In this document: positions 1-8,930 of the stretch, piece by piece | How positions within the stretch are numbered: position 1 is the stretch's first letter | Layout of the letters: each line of letters opens with the position of its first letter | DNA from: Streptomyces sp. MA5143a | GTDB lineage: Bacteria > Actinomycetota > Actinomycetes > Streptomycetales > Streptomycetaceae | Direction of reading: 5' to 3' | DNA length: 64,000 bases | NCBI RefSeq assembly: GCF_900290235.1 | Contig: NZ_OLMK01000109.1 | Location: 1 to 64,000 of the forward strand | Made by a program: the position numbers and the translations under genes | Notes under the pieces: model-generated | What the model was told of the DNA's origin: nothing | Databases searched by the model: none | Seen by the model: only the letters and a program-made list of their open reading frames with translations

Positions 1-40
1 GAAACATCTCCCGCTACGGGACCAGCGCGAGGAAACCCTC

Positions 41-1105
41 ATGAGACTCAGAACAGCCCTCTGTTCCGCCGTATCCGCCCTGTCCGCACTGGCGCTGCTC
101 AGTGCGTGCGGCAGCGGCTCCACCGACTCCTCGGCGTCGGGTGACAAGCCGCTGGTCGGCGTCGACTACCCGCGCTCCGACACCGACTTCTGGAACTCGT
201 ACATCAAGTACACGCCGGAGTACGCCAAGGAGCTGGGCCTCTCCCTGAAGACCACCAACTCGCAGAACGACGTCGCCAAGCTCACCGCAAACGCGCAGAC
301 GTTCATCAGCCAGGGCGTCAAGGGCCTCGCGATGGCCCCGCAGGACACCGCCGCCATCGCCCCGAGCCTGGCGCAGCTGGAGGCGAAGAAGATCCCCGTC
401 GTCACCGTCGACACCCGCCCCGACAGCGGCAAGGTGTTCATGGTGGTGCGCGCCGACAACCGCGCCTACGGCGAGAAGGCCTGCCAGTTCCTCGGCACGA
501 AGCTCGGCGGCAAGGGCAAGGTCGTGATGCTTCAGGGCGGTCTGGACTCCATCAACGGCCGTGACCGCACCGAGGCGTTCAACGAGTGCATGAAGAAGAA
601 CTACCCGGACATCACGGTGTTCGGCGAGGCCACCAACTGGGACGGCGCGGTCGCCGCGCAGAAGCTCCAGACCCGGCTGACCCAGCACCCGGACATCAAG
701 GGCATCTACATGCAGTCCAGCTTCGCGCTGTCCGGGACCTTGCAGGTCCTCAAGCAGAAGGGTCTGCTGGTGGACCCGAAGGACAAGAAGCACGTGTTCG
801 TCGTGTCCAACGACGGCATCCCCGAGGAGCTGAAGTCCATAGGCGCGGGCAAGATCGACGCCACGGTGTCCCAGCCGGCCGACCTGTACGCCAAGTACGC
901 CCTCTACTACCTCAAGGCCGCGATCGACGGGAAGACGTTCAAGCCCGGCAAGACCGACCACGACAGCACCATCATCAAGGTCCGCGACGGCCTGCTGGAG
1001 GACCAGCTCTCCGCCCCGCTCGTCACCGCCGACGGCGGCTCCTACGGCGGTGTGCCCAGCGTCAAGAGCGACGACAAGTCGCTGTGGGGCAACAACCTCG
1101 GCTGA
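41..1105 (+). CDS. Sugar ABC transporter substrate-binding lipoprotein
   Basis: This 354-aa protein is the solute receptor of the ABC importer encoded next. A basic N-terminus and hydrophobic stretch lead to a lipobox, LLSAC, with the lipidated Cys at residue 23, so it should be anchored outside the membrane. The remainder reads as a periplasmic-binding-protein fold of the ribose/galactose class (Peripla_BP_4 type), with the typical alternation of VGVD, GLAMAPQD, VVTVDTR and VVSNDG segments. GAGGAAA lies just upstream of the ATG. The ATPase and permease follow, then sugar-acid catabolic genes, so the ligand is inferred to be the sugar they degrade, probably L-fucose or a related sugar or uronate. 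The exact ligand cannot be read from sequence. Confidence 0.9.
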   Translation: MRLRTALCSAVSALSALALLSACGSGSTDSSASGDKPLVGVDYPRSDTDFWNSYIKYTPEYAKELGLSLKTTNSQNDVAKLTANAQTFISQGVKGLAMAPQDTAAIAPSLAQLEAKKIPVVTVDTRPDSGKVFMVVRADNRAYGEKACQFLGTKLGGKGKVVMLQGGLDSINGRDRTEAFNECMKKNYPDITVFGEATNWDGAVAAQKLQTRLTQHPDIKGIYMQSSFALSGTLQVLKQKGLLVDPKDKKHVFVVSNDGIPEELKSIGAGKIDATVSQPADLYAKYALYYLKAAIDGKTFKPGKTDHDSTIIKVRDGLLEDQLSAPLVTADGGSYGGVPSVKSDDKSLWGNNLG

Positions 1106-1149
1106 TCCCTCACCGGAATGCGAAGGCTCACGAGAACAAGGCGGTTGAG

Positions 1150-2712
1150 ATGAGCGACGGGGAGCGGACAGTCACCCCCGCGCCCGCCCCGGCGGACGGC
1201 GGACGGGCCCCCTCGGGCCCGCCCGTCGTCGAGGCGGCGGGCATAGTCAAACGATTCGGGCCGACCGTGGCCCTCGACGGCGCCCGGATCACCATCCGGC
1301 CCGGCGAGACCCACGCCCTCGTCGGCCGCAACGGAGCCGGCAAGTCGACCCTGGTGTCGGTACTCACCGGCCTCCAGGCCCCCGACGAGGGAACGGTGAC
1401 CTTCGGTGGCCGGCCCGCTCCCCGGCTCAGCGACCGGGACGCCTGGCGGCGCCAGGTGGCCTGCGTCTACCAGAAGTCGACCATCATCCCCACCCTGACG
1501 GTCGCCGAGAACCTCTTCCTGAACCGGCACGACCGGGCCCGCGGCCGCCTCATCAGCTGGCAGGCCACCCGGCGCCGCGCACAGGAACTGCTGTCGACCT
1601 GGTCGGTGGACGTCGACCCGCAGACCCCCGCCGGGGAACTGGACGTCGAACAACGGCAGTTCGTGGAGATCGCCCGGGCCCTGTCCTTCGGGGCGCGGTT
1701 CATCATCCTCGACGAGCCGACCGCGCAACTCGACGGTGCCGCGATCAACCGCCTCTTCGACCGCATCCGCGATCTGCAACGCCAGGGCGTCACCTTCCTG
1801 TTCATCAGCCACCACCTCCAGGAGATCTACGAGATCTGCGACATGGTGACGGTCTTCCGCGACGCCCGGCACATCGTGACGGCGCCGGTCGCGGACCTCG
1901 GCCGGGCCGACCTCGTCGCCGCCATGACCGGTGAGGCCGCGACCGAGCGGCGCGCTGAACGGGCCGGCACCCTCGACGCCGCCGCCCCGGCCGCGTTGCA
2001 TGTCAACGCCCTGCGGGGCGACGGCTACGACGACGTCACCTTCCGGGTCGGGGCCGGCGAGATCGTCGGCCTGGCGGGTGCCGCCGGCAGCGGACGAACC
2101 GAGGTCGCCGAGACCGTCGTCGGTCTGAGGGCCGCGGCGGCGGGCGAGGTGGAGATCGCCGGGAGCCGCCCCCGGCCGGGCAGTGTGCCCGCGGCGCTGG
2201 CCGCCGGTGCCGGGTTCGTCCCCCAGGACCGGCACCACCAGGGCTTCGTCCCCGACATGTCGATCGCGGACAACGCCACCCTTTCCGTTCCCCACCGGCT
2301 CGGCACGAACGGCTTCCTCAGCCGTGACCGACGCGACCGGCTGGCCGGCAACATGATCGAGAAGCTGGCGATCAAGACACCGGGACCCGAGCTGCCCGTC
2401 TCCGCGCTGTCGGGCGGCAACCAGCAGAAGGTCGTCATGGCCCGCGCCCTCGCTGACGACCCGCGCCTGCTGGTGCTGATCAACCCGACCGCGGGCGTGG
2501 ACGTGCGCTCCAAGGAGTTCCTCCTCGGCAAGGTCGAGGAGACCGCGCAGACCGGCACGGGGGTGCTCATCGCCTCCGACGAACTCGACGACCTGCGCAT
2601 GTGCGACCGGGTCCTGGTGATGTTCCAGGGCCGTGTGACCTCAGAGATCGCCCGCGGCTGGCACGACCACGAACTCGTGGCCGCGATGGAAGGAGTGGAC
2701 CTCAATGCCTGA
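1150..2712 (+). CDS. Sugar ABC transporter ATP-binding protein (two NBDs)
   Basis: This 520-aa cytoplasmic ATPase has two fused nucleotide-binding domains, as in RbsA/MglA. NBD1 (about residues 25-250) has Walker A GRNGAGKST and Walker B LDEPTAQLD, but its signature reads LDVEQRQ rather than LSGGQ. NBD2 (about 275-510) has a good signature, LSGGNQQK, but a degenerate Walker A (GAAGSGRTE), and its Walker B reads LINPTAGVD, so the usual Asp-Glu pair is Ile-Asn. The two halves therefore complement each other: one site keeps the A and B motifs, the other keeps the signature. The ATG at 1150 is chosen because the homologous domain begins shortly after it; the open frame extends further upstream without protein-like content. 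The stop overlaps the permease start by 8 bases. Confidence 0.9.
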   Translation: MSDGERTVTPAPAPADGGRAPSGPPVVEAAGIVKRFGPTVALDGARITIRPGETHALVGRNGAGKSTLVSVLTGLQAPDEGTVTFGGRPAPRLSDRDAWRRQVACVYQKSTIIPTLTVAENLFLNRHDRARGRLISWQATRRRAQELLSTWSVDVDPQTPAGELDVEQRQFVEIARALSFGARFIILDEPTAQLDGAAINRLFDRIRDLQRQGVTFLFISHHLQEIYEICDMVTVFRDARHIVTAPVADLGRADLVAAMTGEAATERRAERAGTLDAAAPAALHVNALRGDGYDDVTFRVGAGEIVGLAGAAGSGRTEVAETVVGLRAAAAGEVEIAGSRPRPGSVPAALAAGAGFVPQDRHHQGFVPDMSIADNATLSVPHRLGTNGFLSRDRRDRLAGNMIEKLAIKTPGPELPVSALSGGNQQKVVMARALADDPRLLVLINPTAGVDVRSKEFLLGKVEETAQTGTGVLIASDELDDLRMCDRVLVMFQGRVTSEIARGWHDHELVAAMEGVDLNA

Positions 2713-3745
2713 AACCGTCCTCGCGGACACAGCCGCCCAGGCCGTGGAACCCAAGCCCAGGCGGACGGCCCTGCTCGGCGGCCGGATCCCCCTGGCCCGG
2801 ATGCGCGACCTCGCCCTCGTCCCGGCCATCGTGGTCATCGCGATCGTCGGACAGATCGTCAACCCGGTCTTCCTCCAGGCCGACAACCTCGTCAACGTCC
2901 TCCAGACGATGTCCGAGATGGCCCTGCTGGTCCTCGCCCAGACGATGATCCTGATCGTCAAGAAGATGGACCTGTCGCTGGAGTCCACCATGGGCCTCGC
3001 GCCCGGCGTCGCGGCCTGGCTGGTGGTCCCCACGGGCGCCGGCCACGGACTCGGGCTGCTGCCCGGCGCCTGGTCGATCCCGGTCACCCTCGCCGTGGGC
3101 GCGCTCGTCGGCGTGATCAACGCCCTGCTGATCATCCGGTTCGGCCTCAACGGCTTCATCGTCACCCTCGGCATGCTGATCGTGCTGCGCGGTGTCCTCA
3201 CCGGCATCTCCGGCGGCCAGACCTTCTTCCAGCTGCCCGGGTCGATGCTCTACCTCGGCACCGCCGAATGGTTCGGGATGCCCGCCTCCATCTGGATCTG
3301 CCTGGCGCTGTTCGCCGTCGCGATCGTCGTCCTCGGCTGGACCGGTTTCGGCCGCTCCCTGTACGCCATCGGCGGCAACGTGGACGCGGCGAAGGCGGCG
3401 GGCATCCGCACCGACCGGGTGCTGTGGATCGTCATCGTCGCCGGCAGTGTGCTCGCCGCGCTCGCCGGGCTGATGCTCTCCGGGCGTCTCGCCTCGGTCG
3501 CCTCCGCGCAGGGGAACGGCTACATCTTCACCGTCTTCGCCGCCGCCGTCATCGGCGGGATCAGCCTCAACGGCGGCAAGGGCACCATGTTCGGCGCGTT
3601 CTGCGGCATCCTGCTGCTCTTCATGATCCAGAACGTGCTCACCCTCGCCGGCGTCCCCGCCCAGTGGATCGGCGCCCTCAACGGCCTGATCATCCTGGTC
3701 GCCCTCGCCATCTCCCGCATCACCGGCGGCAAGGTCCAGGAGTGA
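2705..3745 (+). CDS. Sugar ABC transporter permease
   Basis: This 346-aa integral membrane protein is of the BPD_transp_2 (RbsC/AraH) type. It has a roughly 30-residue cytoplasmic start, then many hydrophobic segments from about residue 35 to the C-terminus. The RbsC-like pieces YAIGGNVDAAKAAGIRTD (cytoplasmic loop that contacts the ATPase) and AAAVIGGISLNGGKGT are clear. The start overlaps the ATPase stop by 8 bases, with GGAAGGAG shortly upstream inside the ATPase gene, so translation is probably coupled. With the two upstream genes it forms a complete importer feeding the catabolic genes downstream. Confidence 0.92.
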   Translation: MPETVLADTAAQAVEPKPRRTALLGGRIPLARMRDLALVPAIVVIAIVGQIVNPVFLQADNLVNVLQTMSEMALLVLAQTMILIVKKMDLSLESTMGLAPGVAAWLVVPTGAGHGLGLLPGAWSIPVTLAVGALVGVINALLIIRFGLNGFIVTLGMLIVLRGVLTGISGGQTFFQLPGSMLYLGTAEWFGMPASIWICLALFAVAIVVLGWTGFGRSLYAIGGNVDAAKAAGIRTDRVLWIVIVAGSVLAALAGLMLSGRLASVASAQGNGYIFTVFAAAVIGGISLNGGKGTMFGAFCGILLLFMIQNVLTLAGVPAQWIGALNGLIILVALAISRITGGKVQE

Positions 3746-3747
3746 CC

Positions 3748-3771
3748 CGGGCGGCCGTCGCCGGCCGCCCG
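3748..3771 (+). terminator. Intra-operon hairpin between transporter and catabolic genes
   Basis: A perfect 10-bp inverted repeat (CGGGCGGCCG / CGGCCGCCCG) around a TCGC loop starts 3 bases after the permease stop. There is no U-tract, as is usual in Streptomyces. It could act as a partial terminator or an RNA-stabilising hairpin that sets the ratio of transporter to enzyme transcripts. The next gene has its own AGGAG about 69 bases further on. Confidence 0.5.
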
Positions 3772-3839
3772 ACCTCCGCCGCGTTCACGTCTCGTCGCAA
3801 GGGGACCGATCCCCCTTGCCCCTCACAGGAGTTGCCGCC

Positions 3840-5165
3840 ATGTCCTCCACCGTGCCCTCATCCGCCCGCATCACCGCCCTGGACGTCCTGGACGTGCGGT
3901 TCCCCACCTCCGAACACCTCGACGGCTCCGACGCCATGAACCCCGAGCCCGACTACTCCGCCGCGTACGTCGTCCTGCGCACCGACGCCGGTGACGGGCT
4001 GGAAGGACACGCCCTGGCCTTCACCACCGGCCGCGGCAACGATGTCCAGGCCGCCGCCATCGCGGCCCTCGCCCCCCATGTGGTCGGCCTGTCCGTCGAG
4101 GAGGTCTGCGGCGATCTCGGGGCCTTCTCCCGCACCCTCGTCCACGACCCCCAACTGCGCTGGCTCGGCCCGGAGAAGGGCGCCATCCACATGGCGACCG
4201 GAGCCGTCGTCAACGCGGCCTGGGACCTCGCCGCCAAGCGGGCCGAAAAGCCCGTGTGGCGCTTCCTCGCCGAGATGACGCCCGAGGAACTGGTCGCGCA
4301 GGTCGACTTCCGCTGGCTGTCCGACGCCCTCACCCCCGAGGAGGCACTTCAGATCCTGCGCCGCGCCGAGCCGGGCCGCCAGCAGCGGATCGCCCACCTG
4401 CTGGAACGGGGCTACCCCGCCTACACCACCACCCCCGGCTGGCTCGGCTACTCCGACGAGAAGCTGTCCCGCCTGGCCCGCGAGGCCGTCGCCGACGGCT
4501 TCACCCAGATCAAGCTGAAGGTCGGCGCGGACCTCCAGGACGACATCCGCCGCATGCGCACCGCCCGCGAGACCGTCGGCCCGGACATCCGCATCGCCGT
4601 CGACGCCAACCAGCGGTGGGACGTCCAGCCCGCCATCGACTGGATGCGCGAGCTGGCCCCCTACGACCCGTACTGGATCGAGGAGCCCACCTCCCCCGAC
4701 GACATCCTCGGCCACGCCGCCGTCCGCAAGGCGCTCACCCCCATCAAGGTCGCCACCGGCGAACACGTCGCCAACCGGGTCGTGTTCAAGCAGCTCCTCC
4801 AGGCCGGCGCGGTGGACATCGTGCAGATCGACTCCGCGCGGGTCGGCGGCGTCAACGAGAACCTCGCCATCCTGCTGCTCGCCGCGAAGTTCGGCGTACC
4901 GGTCTGCCCGCACGCCGGCGGGGTGGGCCTGTGCGAGATGGTCCAGCACCTGTCGATGTTCGACTACGTCGCCGTCTCCGGCACCACCGAGGACCGCGTC
5001 ATCGAGTACGTCGACCACCTGCACGAACACTTCGTCGACCCGGTGCGCATCGCCGACGGCCACTACCTGGCGCCGACGCTGCCGGGGCTCGGCGCGCAGA
5101 TGCACCCCGCCTCCCTCAAGGAGTACACCTACCCCGACGGCCCGGTCTGGTCGGCCCGTGTCTGA
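3840..5165 (+). CDS. L-fuconate dehydratase (enolase superfamily)
   Basis: This 441-aa enolase-superfamily enzyme is predicted to dehydrate L-fuconate to 2-keto-3-deoxy-L-fuconate. The active-site set is visible: KLK with K225 and K227, metal ligands in DANQ (D255), EEP (E281/E282) and GEH (E308), and the general-acid/base His of CPHAGG (H358). The long N-terminal domain with RWLGPEKG and the internal GYPAYTTTPGWLGYSDEKL segment is characteristic of fuconate rather than mandelate or galactonate dehydratases. AGGAG sits about 10 bases before the ATG at 3840; a TTG eight codons upstream is a poorer start. The stop overlaps the lactonase start by 8 bases. Confidence 0.88.
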   Translation: MSSTVPSSARITALDVLDVRFPTSEHLDGSDAMNPEPDYSAAYVVLRTDAGDGLEGHALAFTTGRGNDVQAAAIAALAPHVVGLSVEEVCGDLGAFSRTLVHDPQLRWLGPEKGAIHMATGAVVNAAWDLAAKRAEKPVWRFLAEMTPEELVAQVDFRWLSDALTPEEALQILRRAEPGRQQRIAHLLERGYPAYTTTPGWLGYSDEKLSRLAREAVADGFTQIKLKVGADLQDDIRRMRTARETVGPDIRIAVDANQRWDVQPAIDWMRELAPYDPYWIEEPTSPDDILGHAAVRKALTPIKVATGEHVANRVVFKQLLQAGAVDIVQIDSARVGGVNENLAILLLAAKFGVPVCPHAGGVGLCEMVQHLSMFDYVAVSGTTEDRVIEYVDHLHEHFVDPVRIADGHYLAPTLPGLGAQMHPASLKEYTYPDGPVWSARV

Positions 5166-6075
5166 GGTGCCCGGGCTGGTCGACGCCCACCACCATGTGT
5201 GGGACCTCGACCGCCGCCCCCAGCCCTGGCTGAGCGAGCCGGGCCACGCGCCGATCCACCGAAGCTTCGGCACGGATGACCTGCGATCGGCCGCGACCCG
5301 GCCGATCGCAGGGCGGCGGCTGCGGCGCACCGTCGTCGTCCAGTGCGTCACGTCCGTGCCGGAGACCCGCGAACTCCTCGCGCTGGCCGAGCGGGACCCC
5401 CTGGTCGGCGCGGTCGTCGGCTGGGTCGACCTGACCGCACCGGCCGTCGGCGACGTCCTCGACGAGCTGCGGGCCGGCCCCGGTGGCGGGTGTCTGCGGG
5501 CCGTACGCCATCTCGTCCAGGGCGAGTCCGACCCCCGGTGGTTGCAACAGCCTTCCGTGGAGCGGTCGTTGCGTGCGGTGCGGGAGCGCGGGCTGGCGTA
5601 CGACATCCTCATCCGTGATCACCAGTTCGACCAGGCGGTGCGGCTGGCCGAGCGTCTCCCCGATCTGCCGGTCGTCCTCGACCACGCGGGCAAACCGCCC
5701 ATCGCCGCAGGTGAACTCGGTGCCTGGGAGCAGGGGCTGAGGCGGCTCGCCGCCCATCCGCAGGTGCGGTGCAAGGTCTCCGGTCTGGTCACGGAGGCCG
5801 ACCACGAGAAGTGGACCGTCGAGGACATCCGGCCGGTGTGGGAGTTGTTGCTCTCCGTCTTCGGCCCCGACCGGCTGATGTTCGGCTCGGACTGGCCGGT
5901 GTGCGTCCTCGCCGGCGACTGGAACGCGTGGGCGGCGACCGTGGAGGAACTGCTCGACGGCTGCTCCGCGACCGAGACGGAGGCGATCCTCGCCGGCACC
6001 GCGACCGCCTTCTACGGCCTCGATCCCCTTGAACCACCCACCCCCGAGAGGAAGGAGGGAACATCGTGCTCCTGA
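5158..6075 (+). CDS. Amidohydrolase, probable L-fuconolactonase
   Basis: This 305-aa amidohydrolase is of the COG3618 (amidohydro_2) type. The N-terminal metal motif is DAHHHVWD (H11 and H13), followed by PWL and a family-typical VVVQ strand. FGSDWPV near residues 242-248 carries the conserved catalytic Asp (D245). Characterised relatives hydrolyse sugar lactones such as L-fucono- or L-rhamnono-lactone, which fits a position directly after the fuconate dehydratase. The GTG start at 5158 lies inside the end of the dehydratase gene, and the stop overlaps fucU by 10 bases, so the genes are translationally coupled. Lactone specificity is inferred from neighbours. Confidence 0.82.
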   Translation: MSEVPGLVDAHHHVWDLDRRPQPWLSEPGHAPIHRSFGTDDLRSAATRPIAGRRLRRTVVVQCVTSVPETRELLALAERDPLVGAVVGWVDLTAPAVGDVLDELRAGPGGGCLRAVRHLVQGESDPRWLQQPSVERSLRAVRERGLAYDILIRDHQFDQAVRLAERLPDLPVVLDHAGKPPIAAGELGAWEQGLRRLAAHPQVRCKVSGLVTEADHEKWTVEDIRPVWELLLSVFGPDRLMFGSDWPVCVLAGDWNAWAATVEELLDGCSATETEAILAGTATAFYGLDPLEPPTPERKEGTSCS

Positions 6076-6503
6076 CCGATCTGCTGCACCCCGGCATCCT
6101 GCAAGCGCTGGCCGGCGCCGGCCACGGTGCCCGTGTGCTGCTCGCCGACGGCCACTACCCGGCGAGCACCGCCACCGGCGACCGGGCGAGGACCGTGCAC
6201 CTGAACCTGGCCCCCGGGCTGCTGGACGTCACCACCGTTCTCGACGTCCTGCTGACCGCGCTGCCCGTGGAGTCGGCCCAGGTGATGGTGCCGCCCGAGG
6301 GCGAACCGGAACCACCGGCCATCGCCGAGTACCGCGCGCGTCTGGCGCCCGCCCCGGTGGAGGCCCTCGACCGGTTCGCGTTCTACGACGCCGCCCGCTC
6401 CCCCGACCTGGCGCTGGCCGTCGTCACCGCCGACATCCGCACCTACGCCAACCTGCTGCTGACCATCGGCGTCCGCGCCGTAAAGACCCCGGGAACGCCA
6501 TGA
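6066..6503 (+). CDS. fucU: L-fucose mutarotase (RbsD/FucU family)
   Basis: This 145-aa protein matches RbsD/FucU sugar mutarotases in length and layout. The N-terminus has LHPGILQALAGAGHG with the catalytic His at residue 20, then LLADGHYP (D28, H30, Y31). The C-terminal TADIRTYANLLLTIGV segment carries the conserved Tyr-Asn pair that completes the sugar site in the next subunit. It interconverts alpha and beta pyranoses, supplying the anomer the sugar dehydrogenase prefers. The GTG start follows AGGAAGGAGG and overlaps the lactonase; the stop overlaps the next start by 4 bases. FucU-like features are better than RbsD-like ones here. Confidence 0.87.
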   Translation: MLLTDLLHPGILQALAGAGHGARVLLADGHYPASTATGDRARTVHLNLAPGLLDVTTVLDVLLTALPVESAQVMVPPEGEPEPPAIAEYRARLAPAPVEALDRFAFYDAARSPDLALAVVTADIRTYANLLLTIGVRAVKTPGTP

Positions 6504-7543
6504 CACTCGCCGTCCGCTACACGGCCGCCCGTACCCTGGACACCGCTCCCGCACCGAGTGTGCCCCCGGGCTCCGGCGAGGTGGTACTGGCCCCCGCCTA
6601 CGTCGGTATCTGCGGCACCGACCTGCACATCTTCCACGGCGACATGGACGCCCGCGTCGCCACGCCCGCCGTCCTCGGGCACGAGATGTCCGGCCGGATC
6701 GTCGGGGTCGGCCCCGACGTGGAAGGCTGGCAGGTCGGCGACGCGGTGACCGTGATGCCGCTGCGCTGGGACGACACCTGCCCCGCCTGCCGGGCCGGTC
6801 ACCAACACGTCTGCCAGCACCTCGACTTCATCGGCATCGACTCCCCCGGCGCCATGCAGCAACGCTGGACCGTACCCGCCGCCACCCTGATCCGCCTCCC
6901 GGAATCACTCCCCCTGGACCGGGCCGCGCTGGTGGAGCCCACCGCGGTGGCCGTGCACGACGTCGGCCGGGCGCAGGTCGGCGAGGGCGAGAAGGTCGTG
7001 GTCGTCGGCGGCGGTCCGGTCGGAGTGCTGATCGCACTGGTCGCGCAGGCCGCCGGGGCCGAGGTGCGGGTGGTGGAGCTCAGCGCCCACCGCCGTGCGC
7101 TGGCCGAGGGACTGGGGCTGACCGTCTGGGACCCGGCCGCCGACGACATCGGCACCCTCGTCGGCACATGGACCGCCGACGCGGGCGCCGACGTCGCGTT
7201 CGAGGTGTCCGGTGCGGCCGGCGGTGTGGACACCGCCGTCGAGGTGCTGGGAGTGCGGGGCCGGCTGTGCCTGGTCGCCATCCACCCCCGGCCCCGCGAG
7301 GTGAACCTGCACCGCTTCTTCTGGCGCGAACTCACCCTCGTCGGAGCCCGGTTGTACGACCGCTCCGACTTCGAGAAGGCCGTCGCCCTGGTCGCGGACG
7401 GCACCATCCCCGCCGACCGGCTGATCAGCAAGGTCGTCCCCCTCACCCAGGCACCCGCCGCGTTCGAGGCGCTGGAGGGCGGCGGTGACGTGATGAAGAT
7501 CCTCGTGGACTGCACCGACGACACCCAGGGAGCGGCCGTATGA
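6500..7543 (+). CDS. Zinc-dependent alcohol dehydrogenase
   Basis: This 347-aa medium-chain dehydrogenase is of the threonine/sorbitol dehydrogenase class. Catalytic zinc ligands are C38 in GICGTDLH and H61/E62 in LGHEM. The structural-zinc lobe is incomplete: TCPACRAGHQHVC retains three cysteines where four are usual. VVVVGGGPVG is the Rossmann glycine motif. It is expected to oxidise a secondary alcohol with NAD(P). The substrate is unclear, because the operon also encodes an aldo/keto reductase and an SDR; it may oxidise L-fucose, a keto-acid intermediate or another polyol. ATG at 6500 overlaps the fucU stop by 4 bases and the gene overlaps the SDR by 4. Confidence 0.85.
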   Translation: MTLAVRYTAARTLDTAPAPSVPPGSGEVVLAPAYVGICGTDLHIFHGDMDARVATPAVLGHEMSGRIVGVGPDVEGWQVGDAVTVMPLRWDDTCPACRAGHQHVCQHLDFIGIDSPGAMQQRWTVPAATLIRLPESLPLDRAALVEPTAVAVHDVGRAQVGEGEKVVVVGGGPVGVLIALVAQAAGAEVRVVELSAHRRALAEGLGLTVWDPAADDIGTLVGTWTADAGADVAFEVSGAAGGVDTAVEVLGVRGRLCLVAIHPRPREVNLHRFFWRELTLVGARLYDRSDFEKAVALVADGTIPADRLISKVVPLTQAPAAFEALEGGGDVMKILVDCTDDTQGAAV

Positions 7544-8301
7544 GCGCCTTCGACCTCACCGGCAAGCTCGCCGTCGTCACCGGCGCCCGCCGCGGTATCG
7601 GCCGGGCCATGGCCCGCGCCCTCGCCGAAGCCGGAGCCGACATCATCGGAGTCAGCGCCAGCCTGGAGGAATCCGGCAGCGACGTGGAGAAGGACGTCAA
7701 CGCCGCGGGCCGCACCTTCGAGGCGATCCGCGCCGACTTCGCCGACCCCGACGCCGTCCGCGCCCTGGGCGCGGAGCTGGCCGGCCGGGAGCGCCCCGTG
7801 GACATCCTGGTCAACAACGCGGGCACCATCCGCCGCGCCCCCGCGGCCGAACACACCGACGCTGACTGGGAGTTGGTGCTCCAGGTCAACCTGAGCGCCC
7901 AGTTCGCCCTCACCCGCGCCGTCGGCGCCGGCATGGTCGCCCGCGGCCAGGGCAAGGTCATCTTCACCGCCTCCCTGCTCAGCTACCAGGGCGGCATCAC
8001 CGTCCCCGGCTACACCGCCGCCAAGCACGGCATCGCCGGGCTGACCAAGGCCCTCGCCAACGAATGGGCACCGCACGGCGTCAACGTCAACGCCATCGCC
8101 CCCGGCTACATCGCCACCGACAACACCCAGGCCCTCCAGGACGACCCCGTCCGCAGCAAGGCGATCCTGGAGCGCATCCCCGCCGGACGCTGGGGCAGCG
8201 CCGACGACCTCGCGGGTGCCACCGTCTTCCTGGCCTCCGACGCCGCCGCCTACGTCCACGGCACCACCCTGCCCGTCGACGGCGGATGGCTCGGCCGATG
8301 A
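7540..8301 (+). CDS. SDR oxidoreductase, KduD-like
   Basis: This 253-aa short-chain dehydrogenase has the NAD motif TGARRGIG (residues 14-21), NNAG, and the catalytic Ser145, Tyr158 and Lys162 (YTAAK). The C-terminal part (ATDNTQ, ILERIPAGRWG, VDGGWLGR) closely resembles KduD, the 2-keto-3-deoxy-D-gluconate 5-dehydrogenase/2-deoxy-D-gluconate 3-dehydrogenase. In this operon it could instead oxidise 2-keto-3-deoxy-L-fuconate, the known SDR step of oxidative fucose breakdown. No partner hydrolase that would cleave the resulting diketo acid is present. Both gene ends overlap neighbours by 4 bases (ATGA). Confidence 0.85.
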   Translation: MSAFDLTGKLAVVTGARRGIGRAMARALAEAGADIIGVSASLEESGSDVEKDVNAAGRTFEAIRADFADPDAVRALGAELAGRERPVDILVNNAGTIRRAPAAEHTDADWELVLQVNLSAQFALTRAVGAGMVARGQGKVIFTASLLSYQGGITVPGYTAAKHGIAGLTKALANEWAPHGVNVNAIAPGYIATDNTQALQDDPVRSKAILERIPAGRWGSADDLAGATVFLASDAAAYVHGTTLPVDGGWLGR

Positions 8302-8930
8302 CCGGCACCCACCTCGCGGGCGTCCTCGACGGCTGCCGCATCATGCCGGTGCTGACCGTGCCCGACCCCGGCACGGCCGGCCCGCTCGCCGACGCGCTCG
8401 CCGCGGGCGGCGCGCGGTGCGCTGAGGTCACCTTCCGCACGCCGGACGCGGCGCAGGTCCTGAAGACGATGGCCACGCACGGTGGCCTGGTCGTCGGTGC
8501 CGGGACCGTGCTCACCGCCGAGCAGGCGGAACGGGCGGTGGCGGCGGGCGCGCGCTTCGTCGTCTCCCCCGGTTACGAGGGGGACGTCGTCGCGCGCTGC
8601 CGCGAGCTGGGGGTGCCCGTCGTGCCGGGCATCGCCACCGCGACCGAGCTGATGCGCGCCCTCGCGGCGGGCCTCGACACCGTCAAGCTCTTCCCCGCCG
8701 AGCCGCTCGGCGGGGGCGCGCTGCTGCGGGCTCTGGCCGCCCCCTTCCCCGGGGTGCGTTTCGTGCCGACCGGCGGCATCGGCCTCGACCGGATGTCCGA
8801 CTATCTCGCCCATCCGGCGGTCCTCGCCGTCGGCGGCAGTTGGATGGCCACGCCGGGCCATCTGGAGCGCGGCGACTTCGCGGGGATCCGCCGGCTGACC
8901 GCCGAGGCCGTGGAGAGGAGTGCCCGGTGA
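8298..8930 (+). CDS. KDPG/KHG-type aldolase (Eda family)
   Basis: This 210-aa class I aldolase is of normal length for the Eda family. Visible catalytic residues are Glu43 in CAEVTFRTP and the Schiff-base Lys130 in TVKLFPAE, with PTGGI and GGSWM forming the phosphate/glycine loops near the C-terminus. It splits a 2-keto-3-deoxy sugar acid, phosphorylated or not, to pyruvate plus an aldehyde. The kinase immediately downstream suggests KDPG; the upstream fuconate enzymes suggest it might also cleave 2-keto-3-deoxy-L-fuconate to pyruvate and lactaldehyde. It is coupled to both neighbours by 4-base overlaps. Confidence 0.87.
   Translation: MTGTHLAGVLDGCRIMPVLTVPDPGTAGPLADALAAGGARCAEVTFRTPDAAQVLKTMATHGGLVVGAGTVLTAEQAERAVAAGARFVVSPGYEGDVVARCRELGVPVVPGIATATELMRALAAGLDTVKLFPAEPLGGGALLRALAAPFPGVRFVPTGGIGLDRMSDYLAHPAVLAVGGSWMATPGHLERGDFAGIRRLTAEAVERSAR

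Noticed and set aside
586..1149. N-terminal extension of the ABC ATPase frame
   Set aside because: It lies inside the binding-protein gene in another frame and is Arg/Pro-rich noise; the ATPase begins at 1150.
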